Source: Thermoguttaceae bacterium (GTDB lineage Bacteria > Planctomycetota > Planctomycetia > Pirellulales > Thermoguttaceae). Taken from it: DNA of 64,000 nt. The stretch is taken from positions 29,128 through 93,127 of the forward strand of contig JAGBAA010000097.1 of assembly GCA_017939795.1 (NCBI GenBank). Direction: 5' to 3'. The notes under the pieces were generated by a model. It was not told the DNA's origin. It saw only the letters and a list, made by a program, of their open reading frames with translations, and ran no database searches. Below, in pieces: positions 1 through 7,655 of the stretch. The position numbers and the translations under genes are program-made. The number at the start of each line of letters is the position of its first letter. Positions within the stretch are counted from its first letter, which is position 1.

Positions 1-1
1 G

Positions 2-1972
2 CAGGAAGTCGAGAAACTCTCGCTTTTGTTCTCGGATCAGAATATCGTTCAGCTTCTTGAAGTCGGCTGGGAAGCCCGGGTACCGTACTATGTGATGGAG
101 TATCTGGAAAACGGTTCGCTTGCTCAGCTCCTTTCGCAGAAAAAGTTTTCGATCGCGGAAGCGGAAGAAATGTTTGAGACCCTCCTGCGTGCGATGTGCC
201 GGGTCCATGAAAAGGGGATCATCCACTGCGATCTGAAACCGGGCAACATTCTGATCGATCCGACCGGAAACGTTCGGCTCGCAGACTTTGGGCAGTCGCG
301 TCTCTCGCACGATATGGCGCCTGCGCTCGGGACGCTTTTCTATATGCCGCCGGAACAGGCGAGACTGAATGCTCACGCAGATGTACGGTGGGACATCTAC
401 GCGCTGGGTGCGATCTTCTACACGCTGTTGATGAACCGGCCTCCGCATTACGCGCCGATTTTTGTAGAACAGATCCAGGAACAGGAAACGCTGACGGAAA
501 GGATGCGGGATTACCGGCGTCTTCTGTTTGCGCGGCCGGTCCCGGTCGATCATCGGCAGCTGAAGGGAATGTCCCTGAAGGGAGCGCAGATCCTGGAACG
601 GTGTCTCGAACCGGATCCGGAAGACCGCTTTCAGACGATGGCGGAACTGCTCCGAGAATGGGAAAAAGTCAAGACACAGCGTGCGCAGTTTCCTCTTCTT
701 CTGCTCGGAATGGTCATGCCGATCCTGCTTTTCCTGGTGGGGAGCTTCTTCGTGACCTGGGAATTCCACTCGGTTTTTCATGAAGGAGAGCGCGTCATTA
801 CGGACTCGACGCTCGAGGCTGCCGACTATGCCGCAGGTGCCGTCGCGAAAAACGTGGAAGCGGAGATCTCCCGCCGACGCCGTGTCGTAGAACAGCTTGC
901 GGAAAACTGGCAGTTCTGTGATCTTGTGCAGGAATTGAAAGAAAATGCCGAGTGGAATGGGTATATCCAGCGGCTGAAAGCAATGCAGGCCGCGGCTTCC
1001 TCAAAAGCGGAAGGAGAAACGATCGTACAGACTCGGCACGCAGAAGAAAAGTCTGCCGCGAGACCGCAGAGATTGAAAGATGAGGCTGCCGTTTTGGCGC
1101 AGAGAGCGGAAGACGCACCTGCCGCGCAGGCACAGTGGCTTCAGCTTCGGACTGAGTTCGCGAATTTTTCGAAACGTCTTGAGCTTCAGAAAGTTCTGGA
1201 GGAGTCCCTGCCCAAGGATTTCCAGGTGGCGATGGGAGACGATTTCTTTTTTGTGGACACGAATGGGATCGCGTGTGCCCGGATGCCGTTTTCGGAACAG
1301 GTCGGGAGGGATTTTTCGCCGTATTTTAAGGGAAACGGAAAGGAAAAGGATCCCATGCTTCTGCATGAGACCCGGATCTCCGACGTTTTTCTGAATCCTC
1401 TGACGGACCGTTGGTCTGTCGGCATCATCGTGCCGGTCTTCAGTGCGGAAGAAGAACCCGTTTTTCTCGGCTTGCTCTGCATGGCGGTCGAGATCGGGAA
1501 CTTCATTCAGCTGGAAGGCCAGACGGACCACTTTGCGGTCCTGGTCGATCAGAGGGAGGGAATGTCGAAAGGTCTCATTCTTGAGCATCCGCTCTACGAA
1601 CAGCTGAATCGTGCGGGGATGGCGATCCCGGAGAGTTTTCTGGAGGAGAAATTCCGCGTTACCGAAAAGATCATTCCGGATACGCAGGAAAAAGCGCACC
1701 ACTACCGTGACCCGCTGGCGGCTTCGAAACTGGCGAACGGACAGTTTCAGGAACGCTGGCTTGCGGCATGTGCAGACGTGGAGCTTGGGACGGGCGAAAA
1801 ATGGCTCGTGATTGCGCAGACGTCGTATGATCATGCGGTCGGCGTGACTTTCAAGGCGATCGAATCGCACTTTCGGCGCGTTTACATTACGGCGGCCGTC
1901 ACGTTCCTGATCCTCATCCAGATCGCATGGTTCTTCATCCATCGTGTTTTTATTTTGAAAGCGAACCGCTGA
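2..1972 (+). CDS. Membrane Ser/Thr protein kinase with dCache-like sensor (5' partial)
   Basis: The reading frame is open to the window edge, so the N-terminus and the glycine-rich loop lie outside. Counting from the TTG at 26, the catalytic loop is HCDLKPGN (residues 67-74), DFG is at 87-89 and a PPE (APE-type) at 108-110. A transmembrane helix follows at about 222-244. Next come an Ala/Glu-rich, probably coiled segment (about 300-390) and an extracytoplasmic region with dCache-like features (VDTNG about 405, later a GLLCMAVEI strand). A second membrane helix lies near the C-terminus (about 618-640). This Hanks-type layout with an external sensor fits planctomycete signalling. The HRD arginine is replaced by Cys. 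The ligand is unknown. Confidence 0.85.
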   Translation, partial: QEVEKLSLLFSDQNIVQLLEVGWEARVPYYVMEYLENGSLAQLLSQKKFSIAEAEEMFETLLRAMCRVHEKGIIHCDLKPGNILIDPTGNVRLADFGQSRLSHDMAPALGTLFYMPPEQARLNAHADVRWDIYALGAIFYTLLMNRPPHYAPIFVEQIQEQETLTERMRDYRRLLFARPVPVDHRQLKGMSLKGAQILERCLEPDPEDRFQTMAELLREWEKVKTQRAQFPLLLLGMVMPILLFLVGSFFVTWEFHSVFHEGERVITDSTLEAADYAAGAVAKNVEAEISRRRRVVEQLAENWQFCDLVQELKENAEWNGYIQRLKAMQAAASSKAEGETIVQTRHAEEKSAARPQRLKDEAAVLAQRAEDAPAAQAQWLQLRTEFANFSKRLELQKVLEESLPKDFQVAMGDDFFFVDTNGIACARMPFSEQVGRDFSPYFKGNGKEKDPMLLHETRISDVFLNPLTDRWSVGIIVPVFSAEEEPVFLGLLCMAVEIGNFIQLEGQTDHFAVLVDQREGMSKGLILEHPLYEQLNRAGMAIPESFLEEKFRVTEKIIPDTQEKAHHYRDPLAASKLANGQFQERWLAACADVELGTGEKWLVIAQTSYDHAVGVTFKAIESHFRRVYITAAVTFLILIQIAWFFIHRVFILKANR

Positions 1973-2032
1973 ATCAGGATCGCTGAATCAGGAATCCATT
2001 AAATCAGAAAAAGAAAACGGAATGGTGCTGAA

Positions 2033-2914
2033 ATGGAATTGGATCTTTACCAGAACCACACACGGGAATGGCTCCAGAACGAATACGCTTACCCGGTTTT
2101 GAGCCGCCGGGCGGAAGGGATCTCCGTTGGGATCAATCTTTCACCGGCAAATGAGTGCAATTTTCATTGCGTTTACTGCCAGGTCATTCCCGAGCAGATC
2201 CATCCCGGAATGAAGGTGGATTTCGAGAAACTTCGGGAAGAACTGGAACCGTGTGTTGATTTCGCGCTTTCCGGCGAGATCTTTCGCCATCCGTACTTCC
2301 TTGAAGTGCCGCCGCATCAGCGAAGGGTGAACGATATTGCGTTCAGCGGAAACGGAGAGCCGACGCTGTCGCCGTTTTTTCCAAAAACAGTTCGGCTCGC
2401 GGCCGAGATCCGAAGGACGCGGATGGAGAATGGGCCTACAGAGGCATTTCGCAAAGCGGCGGAAGAGATGAAGATCGTGCTGATCACCAACGCAACGCGG
2501 CTCGGAAACACGGAACTGCTGCCGACGCTGGAGTTTCTGCTGGAGAATCACGGTGAGATCTGGGCGAAACTTGATGCGGGAACCGACGCATACTATCGCA
2601 GGATCGACCGTTCTGCCGTGCCGTTTGAGACCGTACTTGCCGGGATCGGGTCGTTTGCCAGACGTGCGCCGCTCATCATTCAGACGCTCTTTGCGCGCAT
2701 GGCGGGTGAAGCTCCGACGGACACGGAGATCGATGCGTATATCGCACGGATCGCCGGGATCCTGAAAAACGGCGGACAGATCCGGCATATTCAGCTTCAT
2801 TCTGTCTGCCGACCTCCGCAGTGTGCCGAGGCGCAGACGCTTGAACCGGAGATCCTGCACGGATTTGCTGAAAAGATCCGGTCTCAAACCGGCGTGGAAG
2901 TCCGTGTTTTTTAA
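2033..2914 (+). CDS. Radical SAM protein
   Basis: A 293-residue protein with the CX3CX2C cluster motif ECNFHCVYC (Cys 42, 46 and 49) that binds the 4Fe-4S cluster and S-adenosylmethionine. FSGNGEPTLSP (about residue 103) matches the GGE-type SAM-binding strand of radical SAM barrels. The C-terminal part fits the end of the TIM barrel; no auxiliary-cluster Cys motif is evident. It starts 60 nt after the kinase stop, on the same strand, and is convergent with the FAD oxidoreductase. The substrate cannot be told from sequence. Confidence 0.85.
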   Translation: MELDLYQNHTREWLQNEYAYPVLSRRAEGISVGINLSPANECNFHCVYCQVIPEQIHPGMKVDFEKLREELEPCVDFALSGEIFRHPYFLEVPPHQRRVNDIAFSGNGEPTLSPFFPKTVRLAAEIRRTRMENGPTEAFRKAAEEMKIVLITNATRLGNTELLPTLEFLLENHGEIWAKLDAGTDAYYRRIDRSAVPFETVLAGIGSFARRAPLIIQTLFARMAGEAPTDTEIDAYIARIAGILKNGGQIRHIQLHSVCRPPQCAEAQTLEPEILHGFAEKIRSQTGVEVRVF

Positions 2915-2934
2915 GACGGACAGCCCGCAGCGCC

Positions 2935-4932
2935 TTAGGCTTCCCGGTTTTTCCGCCAGACATTTTCGAACCAGGAATCCGGTTCCGGGATCGGACGGCG
3001 CGGGACCCAGCGATGGTGAATGGTTCCGTTGGGCGCGAGCCACGTTTCCTGCACGAAATTGCGGAAATCTTCATTTTCCGGCACGATCTCCGTCTGTTTG
3101 CCGTTCAGGTCCAGACACGAAATGGCGGAAGAGGCGGAAACTCCGGCACTCTCTTTCAGTGTAATGGCCGACCCGCGGCTTCCGACTTTGGAATCCAGCT
3201 GGAAACGAATGGCGTCCAGGTACATCTCCTGCGTCAGGAGGAGCCAGGAATTCCGCTGACTTTCCATGCAGGACGGCGGGATGGAATGCTCCCGTTCCTG
3301 GCGAACTTCCGAAAGTGCACGTTCCACGAGATCTTTTTTTCGCAGAAATCCGCCGGCTGCCGTCATTCTGTACTGAAGTACCCGGCGTTTTTCTGGCCAG
3401 TTGGGATCCGGGAGAAATTTCTCGCCGAGCGTGTCCGGTTTTGCTCCGCCTGCATCTGGTTTCGTTTTATTGAGGGAGACTTCGGCATCCGGATCTCCCA
3501 TTTTCCCCGCCTTTCCAGCGCGTTTCGCGATCGTCTGCGCCGCCCGCAGGGCACCGACCTGGCCGGAATTCAGCGCGGACCCGCCGGGACGGTAAACTCC
3601 ATGCGAGCCGTTCACTTCACCGATGGGGAAAAGACGGCGCAGATTGACGGATTCCCAATTCACGTCTCCTGCAAGCCCCCCGTTATTGTGCTGGGCACAG
3701 ACGGCGATCTCGAGCATTTCGGATCGAATGTCGATCCCGTGGTCCGCGTACATCTCGATGGCGGACGGATTCATCTTTTCCAGACGCGCGATCGGTGTTT
3801 CGAGGGTAGACGCACCGCTCTTTTCCAGGTAGTTCCACGCTTCCGTTCCCAGATTCTCACGGGATAGTCCGATAGGGTCTTTCCGGAAATCAAGCCAGAC
3901 TCTTCGGCCTCGCAGGACCGTTTCGACGTAGACCCAGATGTCGATCATGGACGAGCCGAAATTCCGTACGATCCCGGTGTTCAGCTGTGTTTTTCGCGAG
4001 TCGAACGGCCACTGGTAGCCTTTCAGGAAGACGAGGGGGAGAAGTTCGCCAGGATGGCGGGCGTACTCTTCCAGAAATTCCCGCGGATCGGAAGTCCCGT
4101 CGGCGTCCGTGCTGATGAAACGCGGAATACACTGCATGTACGTTCCCGAAACATTCCAGCGGAATCCGATCGACGCAAGCCCAAACTGAGATTCCGGAAG
4201 ATTTTGCGCGGCCGCCCCCGCCTGCAAAGCGACGCCGATCGCGCCGGTGTGGACCGTTGGGTAGACGCTCGTCCGGTAAAGTCCTCCGGGACCTCCGACG
4301 GCAAAGACGACGTTTTCTGCCAGAACGCGCAGAATACCGGTTTCCGTTCCGTTTTCCATGACGTAGAATTCCGCACCGTAGACCTCTCCGGTAACGGGAT
4401 GAGGAGCGGTTTCGGAAGCTGCGGGATCGGGGTCCTGCTGAACGAGCAGTTCACGCACGAAAACGTTTTCCCGGACCGGAATGCCGAGTTTCTGGACCTC
4501 GCGGATCATGGCGCGGCACATTTCCCGGGAGGTGTACGGACCGATCGAAGTCGCACGCTGCCGAGGGTCGTGGTCCGTCTTGTATCCGACGAATTGTCCG
4601 TAGTCATCTGCGGGGAACGGAAGTCCCAATTCTGTGAGATTCATGAACGCACGTACCGAATTCGCCGCCTCGGCAAGCGCAAGATCGCCGTGCATGCTTC
4701 CGCCGGCAAAGTACGTCTCGGCCATGTCGCGCACACTGTCCGCGTCCGCACCGCACAGCGACAGCTTATAGTACGTCTGCTTGTCGCTTCCTGTGTTGAT
4801 GGATGTACCGCCATGCAGGGATTCCGTCGCGATGAGAAGGTCCGTGATGCCGAATCGGTGAAGATGGATCGCCGCAGAGAGACCGGCCGCTCCGGAGCCG
4901 ATGATCAGTGTGTGGACTCGCACAGTTTCCAT
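2935..4932 (-). CDS. FAD-dependent oxidoreductase, fumarate reductase/succinate dehydrogenase flavoprotein-like
   Basis: A 665-residue protein. An N-terminal Rossmann FAD motif reads IIGSGAAGLSAAIHL (about 10-24). A late segment, GEVNGSHGVYRPGGSALNSGQ, resembles the GE..HG..R.GGNSL signature of the fumarate reductase flavoprotein family. There is no secretion signal, so it is probably cytosolic. The C-terminal 150 residues have no assigned domain. The gene is 98 nt downstream of acpS on the same strand. The electron acceptor and substrate are unknown; related aspartate oxidase-like or aldehyde-linked flavoproteins are alternatives. Confidence 0.8.
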   Translation of the reverse strand: METVRVHTLIIGSGAAGLSAAIHLHRFGITDLLIATESLHGGTSINTGSDKQTYYKLSLCGADADSVRDMAETYFAGGSMHGDLALAEAANSVRAFMNLTELGLPFPADDYGQFVGYKTDHDPRQRATSIGPYTSREMCRAMIREVQKLGIPVRENVFVRELLVQQDPDPAASETAPHPVTGEVYGAEFYVMENGTETGILRVLAENVVFAVGGPGGLYRTSVYPTVHTGAIGVALQAGAAAQNLPESQFGLASIGFRWNVSGTYMQCIPRFISTDADGTSDPREFLEEYARHPGELLPLVFLKGYQWPFDSRKTQLNTGIVRNFGSSMIDIWVYVETVLRGRRVWLDFRKDPIGLSRENLGTEAWNYLEKSGASTLETPIARLEKMNPSAIEMYADHGIDIRSEMLEIAVCAQHNNGGLAGDVNWESVNLRRLFPIGEVNGSHGVYRPGGSALNSGQVGALRAAQTIAKRAGKAGKMGDPDAEVSLNKTKPDAGGAKPDTLGEKFLPDPNWPEKRRVLQYRMTAAGGFLRKKDLVERALSEVRQEREHSIPPSCMESQRNSWLLLTQEMYLDAIRFQLDSKVGSRGSAITLKESAGVSASSAISCLDLNGKQTEIVPENEDFRNFVQETWLAPNGTIHHRWVPRRPIPEPDSWFENVWRKNREA

Positions 4933-5030
4933 GTTTCGTTTGCCTTTCAGATCGGAATGATTTGGGGGGGGAAACTCCGCAGACTGCGGACCGTAAGGTT
5001 AGGGGATTTTTAAAAAATCATCTCAGACGC

Positions 5031-5462
5031 TCAAAAATCTTCCGGACGGATAAACTGCCGATCCTGAGGGAATTCCGTGCCGTCGATGATGGCGATGGCC
5101 GTCGCGGTCGCGTGAGTTCCACAGTGTGAAATGGTGACCTGAATGTCCGAGATCCCCTCGGCAAGCACTTTTGCGAGTACACCGCCGCCGATGCAGAGGT
5201 AAGGGGCGCCGGACGGAGCGTTTTTGATCTCCATGTCGCGCCATGCGATCCCGCGGACCCAGCCGGTCCCGATCGCTTTGAGGATCGCTTCCTTGGCGCA
5301 CCAGCGTCCTGTGTAGCTTTCGATCGACTGTTTTCTCGCACGGCAGTACTCATTTTCCCAGTCCGTGTAGACGCGGTCGTAGAAATAATCGCCGTGTTTG
5401 TCCAGCATTTTTCGGATCCGATCACATTCCGTGATGTCGGTGCCGATTCCAAAAATTTTCAT
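5031..5462 (-). CDS. acpS: Holo-[acyl-carrier-protein] synthase
   Basis: A 143-residue protein that transfers 4'-phosphopantetheine from CoA to acyl carrier protein. The metal-binding GTDI (Asp9) and WCAKEA (Glu58) motifs are in the canonical AcpS positions, and the length is close to the family norm of about 125. The C-terminal segment ITISHC-like (VTISHCGTHATA) matches the family SISH region. It is on the minus strand between a methyltransferase and the FAD oxidoreductase. An intrinsic terminator separates it from the methyltransferase, so it needs its own promoter or read-through. Confidence 0.93.
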   Translation of the reverse strand: MKIFGIGTDITECDRIRKMLDKHGDYFYDRVYTDWENEYCRARKQSIESYTGRWCAKEAILKAIGTGWVRGIAWRDMEIKNAPSGAPYLCIGGGVLAKVLAEGISDIQVTISHCGTHATATAIAIIDGTEFPQDRQFIRPEDF

Positions 5463-5540
5463 TTTTTATTTTCTCCCGTTTTTTTCATGGCATTCATGCG
5501 TTTTTTCTTTTCGTCTCCCAAAGAAATGGAGAGTTCCCGA

Positions 5541-5575
5541 AAGAAAAACCCGCGGAAGAGGATTCTTTCGCGGGC
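5541..5575 (-). terminator. Intrinsic terminator of the methyltransferase gene
   Basis: On the minus strand, CCCGCG pairs with CGCGGG (5550-5555 and 5570-5575), with an inner AAG/CTT extension. It is followed by a T-rich run corresponding to the A-rich bases at 5541-5549. It lies 11 nt after the stop codon at 5586. Confidence 0.75.
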
Positions 5576-5585
5576 CGACTGAGAT

Positions 5586-6332
5586 TTACGGACGCCGGAA
5601 CAGGCAGGACCATGCGAGGAACGGCTCATCTTTGGCGCGGGAGCGGATCGTTCCCTGTCGAACCTCCACGATCTCAAACAGGGAAGCGAGCTCTTCCGTG
5701 ACCTCTTCCTGGCTGACGGAAGGAAGGAAATTCTGTTCGGCATACTCACGTTCAAGACCTTCTTCACTCGCGCCGGCGAGCGTGTAATAGTACGAGCCTT
5801 TCTTGGTGATGCGCCACAGCATATCGATGTAGTCCGCGAGGAAACGCTGACGGATAAAATGGTAGAATCCGATATCGTATACGAAATCGTACTGATTCCG
5901 ATTATGGTGCGTGAATCTGAAAATGTCGTCCGTCACGATCCGCAGCTGCGCATTCCGGATGTCTGCTCTGGAAGAAGCCCGGTCCGTTGCCATGCGGGAA
6001 CAGTCCACAGCCGTTACTTCAAAACGTTTCTGCGCCATATAAAGAGCTTCGATCCCGCTTCCGCATCCAATGTCGAGGACCGTCGTTCTGGTTTTCAGAT
6101 TCAGTCCATCCACGACCTGTTTAAAATCAGGCTCCAGTTCACCGGTGTCCCATGACGGGGTCCCCTGACGATAAAAATCATCCCAGTCAAACTCTTTCTG
6201 CGACTTGGTGCTGTCTTTGGGCGGGAGTTCCAAACCGGGGAGGGTCAGGTTCAGTGCATATTCTTTCGGGACCCTGGCCCATTTACTGGTTTTTTGTGTT
6301 TTGGTATTGTCCGCCTTGATCAACTCGTTCAT
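5586..6332 (-). CDS. Class I SAM-dependent methyltransferase
   Basis: A 248-residue protein with methyltransferase motif I, VLDIGCGSG, followed by an acidic residue at the end of the next strand (VTAVDCS). The downstream YDFVYDIGFYHF resembles motif IV. The C-terminal DEPFLAWSCLF is typical of small-molecule methyltransferases. The ATG at 6332 (MNELIKADN) is preferred over an in-frame TTG at 6344. A TATAAT hexamer on the minus strand at 6344-6349 would put transcription start within a few bases of the ATG. The substrate is unknown. Confidence 0.8.
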   Translation of the reverse strand: MNELIKADNTKTQKTSKWARVPKEYALNLTLPGLELPPKDSTKSQKEFDWDDFYRQGTPSWDTGELEPDFKQVVDGLNLKTRTTVLDIGCGSGIEALYMAQKRFEVTAVDCSRMATDRASSRADIRNAQLRIVTDDIFRFTHHNRNQYDFVYDIGFYHFIRQRFLADYIDMLWRITKKGSYYYTLAGASEEGLEREYAEQNFLPSVSQEEVTEELASLFEIVEVRQGTIRSRAKDEPFLAWSCLFRRP

Positions 6333-6756
6333 CGAAATTCTCAATTATACCTGGTAACGAAAAGTTAAAAAATATTTGGTCAGGTTTATTCTATTCTATC
6401 GCAAGTAAAAATGGAAGGGGGGGGATAAAAATTTTTTCATTTTTTTCAGGATTTTTGAAATAATTTTCGCTACATTCCAAAATGTTTTACTTTTAAAGAG
6501 GGATGAAGCTCCGAAAAACGGCATCTTTGCTTTTGCTATTCCTCCCTTTTTCTCCAATTTGAAATTTTCGTGAAGAAAAATCGGAAATTTTTTTCAGAGG
6601 AGCATCGGATCGTTTGACAGATCGAAAAACAGCAGGGGACGGAGAAGGAGAAGAAAAAATAAAAAATTTCTTTAAAATTTTGGAAAAAAACAAAATGATC
6701 CGATAAATAAACAGAAATGGAAAGCGGAAAGTCGGCCTGCGTGCGAGGGTTCTCTC
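6333..6756. other. AT-rich divergent intergenic region
   Basis: A 424-bp gap between divergent genes with A/T runs and a run of eight G (6417-6424). It holds a minus-strand TATAAT (6344-6349) for the methyltransferase and a weak plus-strand promoter (6680-6708). No coding or structured RNA signal was recognised. Confidence 0.5.
6680..6708 (+). promoter_or_regulatory. Weak sigma-70-like promoter for the HYExAFE gene
   Basis: TTGGAA (6680-6685), a 17-bp spacer, then ATAAAT (6703-6708). It lies about 50 bp before the start codon. The hexamers are imperfect in an A-rich setting, so this is tentative. Confidence 0.35.
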
Positions 6757-7365
6757 ATGAAAAAAAACAATCACTACGAGCGTGCGTTTGAAGCATATGT
6801 CCGGAGCCTCGGCCGGCCGTGCCTTGCGATGAATGAGCAGTACCGGAGTCTGGACGGAGAGGCGGAGGATTTCACGCTGAAGGGATTTGATTTCATTCTT
6901 CCGCCGCACATGGTTTCCGCTTCCGGTTCATGGAGCAGTCTGGAAACCGAACAGCAGGCCCCTTTTTTTTCGGTTTCCGAAGGGAGTTCCGGGGTGGAGG
7001 ACGTTTCGCAGATCACGTGGCTCGTAGATATTAAGGGACGTCGTTTCCCGACGGGGACACGGCATCCGCAGTACTGGAAAAATTGGGTAGGCAGCGACGA
7101 TATTCAGAGCCTTTCCCGATGGGAGAGTATTTTGGGAGCGGGATTTTGCGGACTTTTTGTGTTCGTGTATGATGTCTGCGGGACGCTCTATCCGGTGCCT
7201 GAAGAGCAGCTTTTTTCGTTTGCGGGCCGACAGTATGCGTTTTTCATGATCCCGCTGTCGATCTATCGCGATCTCTGCCGTCCGCTTTCAGTACAATGGA
7301 ATACGGTCACGATGTCGACGAAACTCTTTCGGCAGTATTCCGTAAGTGCAGACGAATTCTTTTGA
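6757..7365 (+). CDS. HYExAFE family protein
   Basis: A 202-residue protein. The N-terminal HYERAFEAY (from residue 6) matches the HYExAFE motif that names a planctomycete-restricted family of unknown function. A central strand, WLVDIKGRRFP, places a DxK pair after a beta strand, as in PD-(D/E)XK nuclease-like folds; that is my inference. No signal peptide is present. It starts at the first ATG, about 50 bp after a weak promoter. The biochemical role is unknown. Confidence 0.75.
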   Translation: MKKNNHYERAFEAYVRSLGRPCLAMNEQYRSLDGEAEDFTLKGFDFILPPHMVSASGSWSSLETEQQAPFFSVSEGSSGVEDVSQITWLVDIKGRRFPTGTRHPQYWKNWVGSDDIQSLSRWESILGAGFCGLFVFVYDVCGTLYPVPEEQLFSFAGRQYAFFMIPLSIYRDLCRPLSVQWNTVTMSTKLFRQYSVSADEFF

Positions 7366-7378
7366 TGGAAAATCGCTC

Positions 7379-7407
7379 TTGACAGAAATGATAAAAATGA
7401 GTATTCT
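7379..7407 (+). promoter_or_regulatory. Strong sigma-70 promoter upstream of leader ORF and murE-like gene
   Basis: A perfect TTGACA (7379-7384), a 17-bp spacer and TATTCT (7402-7407). It is just after the HYExAFE stop codon. The predicted start near 7414 leaves about 56 nt before the leader ORF. Confidence 0.75.
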
Positions 7408-7469
7408 GTCATTTGTTCATCCGGCAGGTGTTCGGAGTGTTTTTTGAAAGCCTGCCGCAAGGAGGAACG

Positions 7470-7655
7470 ATGTATTTTTGCGCGGAGTCTGTTCCGGTTG
7501 GAGATTTTCGGAAAGCGTTTTGCCGCCGCTTTGTGAGGGCGGTATTTTCGAAAAGGAACAGAGTCTCGGCGCATATGAGAAAAGGGAATTGGAATGCAGT
7601 CTTGCTTTACGGGAATTTCACCGGTAAGTCTTCGGAGTATCCTGAACGAAGCTGA
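7470..7655 (+). CDS. Short leader ORF (61 aa) overlapping the murE-like gene
   Basis: An ATG at 7470 is preceded by a perfect AAGGAGG four nucleotides upstream, one of the strongest ribosome binding sites in the window. The ORF is downstream of a consensus promoter and ends at 7655. It overlaps the first 62 nt of the murE-like gene in another frame. The peptide (MYFCAESVPVGDFRKAF...) is Cys- and Arg-containing, basic, and unlike any family I recognise. It may be a translated leader that couples to or tunes translation of the next gene. Alternatively, the strong binding site serves an unrecognised micro-protein. Confidence 0.5.
   Translation: MYFCAESVPVGDFRKAFCRRFVRAVFSKRNRVSAHMRKGNWNAVLLYGNFTGKSSEYPERS

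Noticed and set aside
1001..1942. 313-codon open frame on the minus strand
   Set aside because: It is antisense to the sensor part of the kinase; composition is that of a shadow frame.
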